Shown here piece by piece: positions 1 through 6,127 of a stretch of 64,000 nucleotides of DNA. Every line of letters begins with the position of its first letter. Position 1 is the stretch's first letter. Below the pieces are notes generated by a model, which did not search any database, had not been told where the DNA came from, and worked only from the letters and a program-made list of their open reading frames with translations. Source of the DNA: Rhodobacterales bacterium 52_120_T64 (GTDB lineage: Bacteria; Pseudomonadota; Alphaproteobacteria; Rhodobacterales; Rhodobacteraceae); contig MABA01000024.1 in NCBI GenBank assembly GCA_002162875.1, forward strand, positions 1 through 64,000. The letters are read 5' to 3'. The translations under genes were made by a program, and so were the position numbers.

Positions 1-71
1 GATGAGAAGTTGCTTATGCAGCGCATTTTGAGGGCGGCAAAATCCACAGATGTCCAAGAATTGGAACTCAT
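1..71 (-). CDS. start of an unidentified protein, cut by the left edge
   Basis: An ATG overlaps the stop codon of the excisionase gene as ATGA, and the frame stays open for 23 codons to the window edge (beginning MSSNSWTSVDF). The overlap suggests a translationally coupled next gene of the integrative element, where a replication or primase gene often follows the excisionase. Too little is visible to assign a family, and the frame could be chance. Confidence 0.35.
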   Translation of the reverse strand, partial: MSSNSWTSVDFAALKMRCISNFS

Positions 72-268
72 GCTGCTTCCCCCTCAATGCGAGAAGTAAC
101 AAAGGCTTCCACGTCTTCAGCGCGATAGCGCACAAGGCGACCAATTTTTGTGTAGGGCAAGTTATAGCGTTTTGTACAACGCCACACGTTGAGAGTTTCA
201 ACTTCCAGTTTGAGGTATTTCGCAACCTCTTCTGGGGTCATTAGGTTGGTTTTAAATACTGTAGCCAT
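68..268 (-). CDS. AlpA/excisionase-like helix-turn-helix protein
   Basis: This 66-residue protein has the layout of small MerR/AlpA-type DNA-binding proteins used as excisionases or element regulators. It opens with LMTPEEVAKYL, a typical first helix of the excisionase fold. After a middle stretch comes KIGRLVRYRAEDVEAFV, the wing and last helix of the fold. Such proteins bind att-site DNA and direct the integrase toward excision, or switch on element genes. It lies on the same strand as the integrase at 2390-3559 and within the same element, which fits that job. The start is the first ATG of the frame. The family call is firm; excision rather than transcriptional control is inferred. Confidence 0.8.
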   Translation of the reverse strand: MATVFKTNLMTPEEVAKYLKLEVETLNVWRCTKRYNLPYTKIGRLVRYRAEDVEAFVTSRIEGEAA

Positions 269-417
269 ATTGGCAGTCTCCGTTTTCGAACGCTAACCGT
301 GATTGATTAGCAATACAGAGATTCTACGGGAGATTGAATTTGAGCTATATAACACCGCAAACAGAGCATCTTCGGTACATAGGAAAAACTGCTATAAAAA
401 ATGCACCAAAAATCAAC

Positions 418-1206
418 CTAAGGTTGATTGCGGGTTTTCCCAATGGCTGTTCCAACCAATGTAAGCTTCACTTCAGGGGCGATTTTCCGAATCACAAAGT
501 GAAGGGCTTTAGCCGGTGGCGAGTAAAACCCCTCTTTGGTCTCGTCATAGCGTCCCTTGTGATAGAGCCGTGATGAATGTTGTTCCCAGAGCGGTTTAAA
601 AGCGATGGCAGCCCGTTGAAGCGCATGATGGGCTGGTGCTTTGGACACCTTGCTCCATTTGTCAGATTGGACTTCTCTGGAAAATGCATCACCACGCGCG
701 ACGTATTGCCGTTCGGTTTCATCCTTATCCGGAAGAGAGATTAACCCATCAACTGCATTGGCGAATGATTCTGCAATTATCCGATAGATTTCTAATGGGT
801 TTGATGGGCCGAACTGCCTCTGAATGTGATCGAAGAGTTGGTCTGTCTTAGGTGACTTTCCCTTGGCAATATTTTCCATGTTCCAATTGAGAACATATTC
901 GGCCAAGTCGCTCTTTGTGATTTGACGTAATGAGTGTTCCAAATCTCTCGCGGCAACGCCTGCTTTTAAAATATGCCGCCCGGTGTAGATATTGAAGTTC
1001 GATTTATTTGCTTGTTTGCTATTCCAGCTGATAATGTAGGCGCGGGCGGTATCTAAGGTTGTCTCAACCAAGTCTAGCGGGTCGACTTCGGCGTCGAAGT
1101 ATTTGACGAATTCGACAAAAAAAACCTTGTCGTAGATTGTGAGTAAATCGCGGGTCAGGTCTGAGCTTTCGCTAAGTTTGCCCCAGACAAAGTTATTGGT
1201 ATTCAT
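418..1206 (-). CDS. hypothetical protein of the integrative element
   Basis: This 262-residue protein is not recognised. It is rich in charged and aromatic residues, with no signal peptide and no membrane segment, so it is probably cytoplasmic. I prefer the ATG at 1206 (MNTNNFVWGKL) over the one nine codons upstream. The preferred start overlaps by 14 bases the end of a small open frame (1193-1342) that resembles an integrase C-terminus, whereas the upstream start runs through that tail in another frame. No catalytic motif stands out. It is cargo of the element between the excisionase and the HNH gene, and is transcribed like the excisionase. A role in element maintenance or defence is possible, but nothing in the sequence shows it. 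Confidence 0.6.
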   Translation of the reverse strand: MNTNNFVWGKLSESSDLTRDLLTIYDKVFFVEFVKYFDAEVDPLDLVETTLDTARAYIISWNSKQANKSNFNIYTGRHILKAGVAARDLEHSLRQITKSDLAEYVLNWNMENIAKGKSPKTDQLFDHIQRQFGPSNPLEIYRIIAESFANAVDGLISLPDKDETERQYVARGDAFSREVQSDKWSKVSKAPAHHALQRAAIAFKPLWEQHSSRLYHKGRYDETKEGFYSPPAKALHFVIRKIAPEVKLTLVGTAIGKTRNQP

Positions 1207-1342
1207 CGCCCGCATTAATCCCCGTATATCCAAACATTGCGTCCATAGCGTTGTTGACGGATTCTCTCAGCGGTTCAAGCGACATTCGTGCATCGCGCAG
1301 CATTCTCATGACGGCAATGACCCACCTTGTACTTAGGCACAT
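1193..1342 (-). pseudogene. detached integrase C-terminal tail (49-codon open frame)
   Basis: The frame ends in PLRESVNNAMDAMFGYTGIN, which aligns with PVRESVNKATDVMFGYMGIN at the end of the integrase encoded at 2390-3559; about four residues in five match. The codon aligned with the integrase catalytic tyrosine (YARLNL in the integrase, DARMSL here) is GAT, one base from TAT. Only the last 30 or so residues are related; the upstream part is not. It is therefore a leftover of a second integrase copy, or a tail re-used as a tiny leader peptide. Its stop overlaps the start of the 418-1206 gene, so translation of the two could be coupled. Confidence 0.6.
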
Positions 1343-1400
1343 TCATGCCCACTTTGGTCTAATAGACGCGAAAATTTAGGCAACGTTTGAGGAGCTTGTT

Positions 1401-2063
1401 TTGAAAGATATTGACTACGTCAAAGACTTACTCACGAAGGATTACCCGACTGAGCGCTCGAACGAGGTTCCTTACCCACCGCTGAATCAAATCATTCAAT
1501 TTGCAACTTTCGACTACCCAGCAGGAACGGTTGAGGGAGAAGTCCCAAACGGCGCAACGAGCCGAGAAGGCGACCCATACCTTTGCTTCAAACATGCAGA
1601 CAAACGGATCCTCTCACATCGCTTCATCTCGGCAGTCACTCTTGGAAGGTGGGTTCCAAGAGAATGCGACATTGACCATATCAATCACAATCCGTCAGAT
1701 AATCGCCCTACCAACCTACGGATCACGACACCCCGCGACAACGCAGGGAACAGACGTAATGCTTTGCTTTCAGAACTGGTGGATATCGAAAGCGTTGGGG
1801 TGAGGTTGGAAGAAATCAAAGCGATACCGGTCGTAGAGATTGTGCCAGAGCCTGAACCGCCGCTTGCGCGTGTCGCGGAAACCGATGAACCTAACGATGG
1901 GATGCATACTCGACGCCCAGAACACGTAGGAGCTCCAAGGTACACAGGGGATACTATGCTGGGAACCTCCTCCGGAACCTACTTTGGCACTACCTTCGGC
2001 TCTTGGCATTGGTATGAGGACGAGACTACTCCGGCCTCCAAAGACTTTGTAGAAGACCGCTAA
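1401..2063 (+). CDS. HNH-family endonuclease, element-borne
   Basis: This 220-residue protein carries an HNH nuclease core at roughly residues 70-120. A His in SHRFISAV is followed by DIDHINHNPSDNRPTNLR and then TPRDNAGNR, the arrangement seen in phage and mobile-element HNH homing-type nucleases. The remaining C-terminal 100 residues are low in hydrophobics (Pro/Glu-rich, then Gly-Thr-Ser) and unrecognised. The start is a TTG preceded by GGAG six bases upstream; no better ATG exists. It is the only plus-strand gene of the island here, divergent from the 418-1206 gene and convergent with the integrase. It may nick DNA in element mobility or defence; the target is unknown. Confidence 0.7.
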   Translation: MKDIDYVKDLLTKDYPTERSNEVPYPPLNQIIQFATFDYPAGTVEGEVPNGATSREGDPYLCFKHADKRILSHRFISAVTLGRWVPRECDIDHINHNPSDNRPTNLRITTPRDNAGNRRNALLSELVDIESVGVRLEEIKAIPVVEIVPEPEPPLARVAETDEPNDGMHTRRPEHVGAPRYTGDTMLGTSSGTYFGTTFGSWHWYEDETTPASKDFVEDR

Positions 2064-2389
2064 TCGAATTTGCCACCCCAGATATGAGTAATCCGTGCTA
2101 TATGGTCCCCGCGATACATCCGTATTCTTGCTCGGCCCATAGGCGTTCAATGACAAACAGCCACTTGCACCACTATCACTAATGTCGATTAATCAGACAA
2201 TCAGATTTTAAAACTCCGAAGGTCCGCTCTGACAGTCTGCACAATTTCCTGCTGCGTTGCAGCCAAAGTCCGCTCTCCGCCCTAGTTCCTGAACTGCGCG
2301 ACAGGCACATTGGTCAGTAAGGGCTCTAAGAGGACATCTGGCCTTTATAATTTGACAATTCCCTAGGCTTCGTCACCTTCTGATATGTC
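2064..2389. other. convergent intergenic stretch, no gene seen
   Basis: This lies between the 3' ends of the HNH and integrase genes. I see no convincing coding frame, RNA gene or strong terminator. A short phrase, AGTCCGCTCT, occurs twice in near-identical form around 2220-2280 and is the only structure noticed. Confidence 0.4.
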
Positions 2390-3559
2390 TTAGCCATCTT
2401 CCGAGTTGATCCCCATATATCCAAACATTACGTCAGTAGCTTTGTTTACGGACTCCCGAACCGGATCAAGGTTCAATCGCGCATAGATCGCGGTTGATTG
2501 CTGACTTTTGTGTCCAAGAGATTTCCCGATGATATAGCCATTAGCGCCTGTGGCTGCCTGATAGCTGCCAAGGGTGCGGCGCAAGTCGTGTATACGAAGG
2601 TTTTCAATTCCAGCTTCCTTCAATATTCGCATCCAAGCCTTCTTAGGGTCGGCCAGATGCCCCGATGCGCCGTTACCCTCAAACACCCAAGGGCTTTCGG
2701 ATTTCCATTTGCGTTCGGTCAGAATTTCTACCGCTTCTTTTGGTAGGTGTACCGTTAGCGCCTCCGAGTTCTTGGTATCTTCAATGCGCCAAGTCTCGGT
2801 TGTAAAATTGATATCGCTCCACCGCATGGCAAGCGTGTTGGATTTACGCGCCCCTGTTAGTAGCGAGATCATAAAGAAATCCCGCGCGGCCTCGTTAGGT
2901 TCATTCGAGAGGGCTTTAAAGAAGCGGGGGAGCTCGTCTGGCTGTAAAAACCTGTCACGGCTCTTCTCTTTGAACTTCTTGATCCCCACCGCTGGATTTA
3001 CACCCTCCCAACCCCAATCAATAGCCTTGTTGAAGATTGAGCGTATACGCTCCAACAATCGATTAGCCTGATAGATACCGTTCTCTTTGCCAAGCTTGGC
3101 GTGCAGGCGTTCTACTTCGGTTTTCTTGATCGAGGATATCTTTCGCTTAAACCAGTGCGAGAGAAACTTATTCACTTCGCGCTCGTCATACACCCAAGAT
3201 TTCTTATGCACCTTTGAATACTTCTCCATGTATTCAGCAAACAGTGCAGCAAAGGTCATTTCGTCCCGTATAGCGCGTTTGGCTGTTTGCGGATTAAGAC
3301 CCGTAGCAATCTCGCCCTTGGCAGCCATTGCCGCCTTGCGGGCATTCTCGATTGAGATATCAGGGAAGCGCCCAAGCAATAGGCGCTCCGGCTTTCCGTC
3401 AATTCGCTTGTAGAGGTAAAACGACTTCGTGCCAGCAGGCGTTACCGCCATCATCAAACCCTTCTCCTTGGTGTCATAGTAATAATCCTTGCTGCCTTTC
3501 TTGGCGGCTGGAACCTTGGTCAAGGCGGTCTTAACAAAATTCAAATGGTGGCTGGCCAT
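2390..3559 (-). CDS. tyrosine recombinase/integrase (P4-type, arm-domain N-terminus)
   Basis: This 389-residue site-specific recombinase would integrate and excise the element. The N-terminal 90 residues (KGLMMAVTPAGTKSFYLYKR ... LGRFPDISIENARK) form the arm-binding domain of the P4-type family. A SAM-like core-binding domain follows (about 105-200), then the catalytic domain with Arg in TGARKSN, HDLRRT, GHKS and the nucleophile Tyr in IYARL. All catalytic residues are present and the length is normal, so it should be active. I use the ATG at 3559 rather than the TTG five codons earlier. It reads away from the tRNA-derived attachment site 170 bases upstream. Three 11-base direct repeats lie just upstream and could be arm sites or promoter-linked operators. 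Confidence 0.93.
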   Translation of the reverse strand: MASHHLNFVKTALTKVPAAKKGSKDYYYDTKEKGLMMAVTPAGTKSFYLYKRIDGKPERLLLGRFPDISIENARKAAMAAKGEIATGLNPQTAKRAIRDEMTFAALFAEYMEKYSKVHKKSWVYDEREVNKFLSHWFKRKISSIKKTEVERLHAKLGKENGIYQANRLLERIRSIFNKAIDWGWEGVNPAVGIKKFKEKSRDRFLQPDELPRFFKALSNEPNEAARDFFMISLLTGARKSNTLAMRWSDINFTTETWRIEDTKNSEALTVHLPKEAVEILTERKWKSESPWVFEGNGASGHLADPKKAWMRILKEAGIENLRIHDLRRTLGSYQAATGANGYIIGKSLGHKSQQSTAIYARLNLDPVRESVNKATDVMFGYMGINSEDG

Positions 3560-3577
3560 GATGCTCGCTTTCAATCC

Positions 3578-3610
3578 GGTGCTACACTGGTGCTACGTTG
3601 GTGCTACACT
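3578..3610. repeat. three tandem 11-bp repeats upstream of the integrase
   Basis: The units GGTGCTACACT, GGTGCTACGTT and GGTGCTACACT sit head to tail just upstream of the integrase start. A period of 11 bases is close to one helical turn, which suits side-by-side binding of an integrase arm domain or a repressor. A further GGTGCTAC occurs near 3845, beyond the attachment site. Confidence 0.6.
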
Positions 3611-3728
3611 TTGGAGCTATATTGAGCAATCCACATAATGCTTGAAGCGAGCTATACACATGATAACATGCTTATTAATAACGATAAAAAGATAACCAGC
3701 AACTTTCATCAATGAACAGCCTGTTAGA

Positions 3729-3773
3729 CTCATAACCTGAAGGTCGTAGGTTCAAATCCTACCCCCGCAACCA
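3729..3773 (+). other. attachment site: 3' 45 bases of initiator tRNA-Met
   Basis: The sequence matches the 3' part of a bacterial initiator tRNA (fMet). It holds the anticodon loop CTCATAA with anticodon CAT (3731-3733), the 3' anticodon strand CCTGA, a variable loop, a perfect T stem (GTAGG/CCTAC) around TTCAAAT, the acceptor strand CCCCGCA, a discriminator A and encoded CCA. The bases before it do not complete the anticodon, D or acceptor stems, so this is not a working tRNA. It is the direct-repeat copy left at one end of an element inserted in an fMet gene; the intact gene is expected left of the window. Confidence 0.85.
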
Positions 3774-4039
3774 AATTACATAAACAACATAAACAGTATG
3801 TTACACCGTGCAGTCGCGCGGCGCTTTAGTGTGCCTAATCGCGCGGTGCTACGAATTCGATTGTAATCTTTATAGATAGTATCGGGAACCAGTGATTTAC
3901 TTGGACGCACTGTATATTCGATTACACCAGTATTTATAGAAATGCAAAAAATCGAAGTATTTACAATGTTGCAATTGTTACCACAATGCGATTATTTGGT
4001 GATGTTAACAAACAATAATTACCGCCCAAAGGGACAATA

Positions 4040-4573
4040 ATGAAAACATTAAGTATGTTAGTCGCGACTGCTGTTGCGCTCGCGGCCTGTACGCCAATGG
4101 AAGTTACAACTCCACCAATTATGGTTACACCAACCGTTGCCTCCAAAGCCGTAGGTATTGATGTTTATGCTGTTGATCGCGCGAGAGGCAATCCAGTACC
4201 GAGTTTCCGTGGTCAAAAAACTGTGCCAGTTAGAGCCAATGGTAAATTGACCGGTGGCGGGTTCGGAGAGTTGTCAGGAGTTCCCTGCACAGCTGATGCT
4301 GGAGTTTACTCGGCTTCCTTCCTCACACCAGCAAATTTAAACGTTCCTGATTATGGCCCAAGTTCACCATCAATTTTTGTTCGGTGCGTACTTGATGACC
4401 GTTCTGGATCAGTGACTGTCGATGCAGTTAACTTTACTGCACAGCAGCGTCAAAGCTCTGCTATTGGTACAGGAATATTGGGAGCTATCATTATTGGCGC
4501 GGTAGCGGCATCTAAGCGCGACGATCAAAACGATGACTTCAAATATCCCCCGATAGCTGTTTCAATAAAATAG
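4040..4573 (+). CDS. small outer-surface or periplasmic lipoprotein, unknown role
   Basis: This 177-residue protein begins with a short signal sequence ending in the lipobox ALAAC, so Cys17 is the predicted lipidated residue. The mature part has two further Cys residues (in GVPCTAD and FVRCVLD) that could form a disulfide. It ends with a glycine-rich hydrophobic stretch (GTGILGAIIIGAVAA) followed by a charged tail, as in several small alphaproteobacterial lipoproteins. It stands alone, and a perfect 13-bp hairpin follows 12 bases after the stop codon. It is probably a host gene just outside the island end. I cannot assign a function. Confidence 0.75.
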   Translation: MKTLSMLVATAVALAACTPMEVTTPPIMVTPTVASKAVGIDVYAVDRARGNPVPSFRGQKTVPVRANGKLTGGGFGELSGVPCTADAGVYSASFLTPANLNVPDYGPSSPSIFVRCVLDDRSGSVTVDAVNFTAQQRQSSAIGTGILGAIIIGAVAASKRDDQNDDFKYPPIAVSIK

Positions 4574-4585
4574 ACGAGATGGCGT

Positions 4586-4616
4586 CCAACCAAATAATCG
4601 GAAATTATTTGGTTGG
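4586..4616 (+). terminator. terminator hairpin after the lipoprotein gene
   Basis: A perfect 13-bp inverted repeat (CCAACCAAATAAT, loop CGGAA, ATTATTTGGTTGG) is followed within a few bases by TAATTTT. The position just after the stop codon fits a factor-independent terminator, though the stem is AT-rich and the T run is weak. Confidence 0.65.
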
Positions 4617-4726
4617 AGTAATTTTAAATCGGAATACAAAACTGATTTTGGTGAGTTTGGCTGGTAAAATTTCACACCAAAAACGGAAACAATTCCCATA
4701 ACAAAGTTATATAACCTGTTTACATT

Positions 4727-4758
4727 GCGCTACGTGGAGGCTTCACGTAGCGCTTTTT
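4727..4758 (+). terminator. strong orphan rho-independent terminator
   Basis: GCGCTACGTG pairs perfectly with CACGTAGCGC across a 7-base loop and is followed directly by five T. The orientation is for plus-strand transcripts. No open frame ends just before it: the lipoprotein stop lies 150 bases upstream and already has its own hairpin. It may be a backup terminator, the end of a deleted gene, or the 3' end of a small RNA from about 4617-4758. Confidence 0.75.
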
Positions 4759-4995
4759 GCAACATTTTCTGCCGTGGCCGGAACATGAGCAAATTTGAAG
4801 CAGATATTAATGGCGACACAGCTTCTAATTGGCTCGCTTCATTTTATCTAACAGCGACATCGAAGACCCAGAGATTGATTGGATGGGCAATCTATATCTT
4901 GCCTTGGGAATCCAATACTATTTCCATTAAAGTCAGCAACAAAACCGCCGTTTGCCCAACACCAATTCCCAGTTCCCAATATTGCGTTAGAAGAA

Positions 4996-5901
4996 TCACA
5001 GCTTCGCCCTAGATATAGCGTTTCGAATCTCTTTCCCCTCAATCGCCGCATCCTCAACCGATTGCCTGTTCGCTGCGTAGGACTCCATAAGCGCTCCGTG
5101 AGTCCATCCAAGCGCTGACTCGGCGGCAGTGACTCATTTCGCGAAGTCCGCCATTCTGGGGGCTTCTGAGAGTCTCACAGATCCAATATTTGCTAGAGCG
5201 CCCGATACGGCGTCGAGTAATCCCGCCAGAATGCGCGGCGAAGCCCTATCGAAGGCTTTCCAGAACTCCGCCTCCGTTTTCCGTTCGATGTTGGTGATGA
5301 CAGGCTATGTGACGATAATCGCGCGATCAGCCAAATCAGGACGGTTTGCCAAATCTGGAATTCCGTTCAACAAGCAAGGCCGCGTAGCATCAAATAGAAC
5401 CTCTTCTGAATCCGTGTGCAAGTTTCGCGTACCGAACCCGCCTCCTGTCGAGATACGACAGAGCGCATCCGCAATCGCGGGTTTGATGTTTGAAAGGTTG
5501 TCAAAAGCCAAAACATGATTGTGCTTAGCAACAATGACTAAATCCTGTTCGGTTTGTGGACTACTGCGCCCTAACGGGTTTGCAGGATCAATCAAACTGC
5601 GCAAAACTTTGGCGGTGGTGCTTTTTGCGCCGCCTTGTTCTCCGGTAAGGATCAATATCGGGTAGGGGCCGCGCGGATGAAAGCACCCGATCAACCACGC
5701 GGCCAGCAGTTTAAAATCCGTCTCGCTTCCGACATTCAGGAATGGTCGCAACAATTCGATATCTCCCGTATGAGGAACTGGAACCGGCAGCGCTTCTATG
5801 CAAAACGATCTACGGAACCCAACAGGTGGACGATCAAGTATCTGCCACCCCGCAGCATCTATGGCGACGCCTCTCCGAGATATTTTATTAAGTCCGACTG
5901 T
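4996..5901 (-). pseudogene. decayed phage/plasmid-type primase-helicase
   Basis: A long minus-strand frame keeps protein-like character but is broken. It shows a Walker A loop (GEQGGAKST), a Walker B-like strand (HVLAFDNLS), an arginine-rich sensor region (IPDLANRPDLADRAIIVT) and a C-terminal region (TAAESALGW) typical of D5/primase-associated helicases of mobile elements. An in-frame TAG follows RAIIVT (near 5305) and a TGA replaces the expected Trp at 5134-5136. The 5' end has no start and is cut by a stop at 5902-5904. Only about a third of a normal gene length is left. It lies just downstream of the integrase tail at 5932-6075, so both are probably relics of one lost element. Confidence 0.8.
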
Positions 5902-5931
5902 TCACCAATAAATTCTTTTAGATTAGGATTT

Positions 5932-6075
5932 TCAGGAGAGTTTCGTGAGCGCCAGATTATCAACTGCTAGCCGGGCAGCATTTTCCTCAGCAGCGCGGTT
6001 AACTGGATCATCGGCCAAATGTGCGTACCGCATCGTTGTTTGGATTTGACTGTGGCCCAGCAACTTCCCCGTGAA
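5932..6075 (-). pseudogene. C-terminal remnant of a second tyrosine integrase
   Basis: The minus strand encodes GKLLGHSQIQTTMRYAHLADD followed by an Ala/Asn-rich tail and a stop. This is the last catalytic box of a tyrosine recombinase (GHSQ, then the nucleophile Tyr in RYAHL). The upstream domains are missing, and the 5' side turns into unrelated sequence before the deacetylase gene. It is a different integrase type from the one at 2390-3559, whose tail reads YARLNLDPVRESV. Confidence 0.82.
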
Positions 6076-6127
6076 ATTGCTTAAACGGTTTTGAGTTATT
6101 GTAAAAACGTTTTCCGGACAAAATGGT

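Noticed and set aside
3715-3773. A complete tRNA gene
   Set aside because: Only the anticodon loop to CCA is present; D arm and 5' acceptor strand do not pair, so it is an attachment remnant.
4725-5118. Plus-strand frames of 79-95 codons near 4725-5118
   Set aside because: They start in the orphan terminator or lie opposite the decayed primase and lack ribosome sites and family features.
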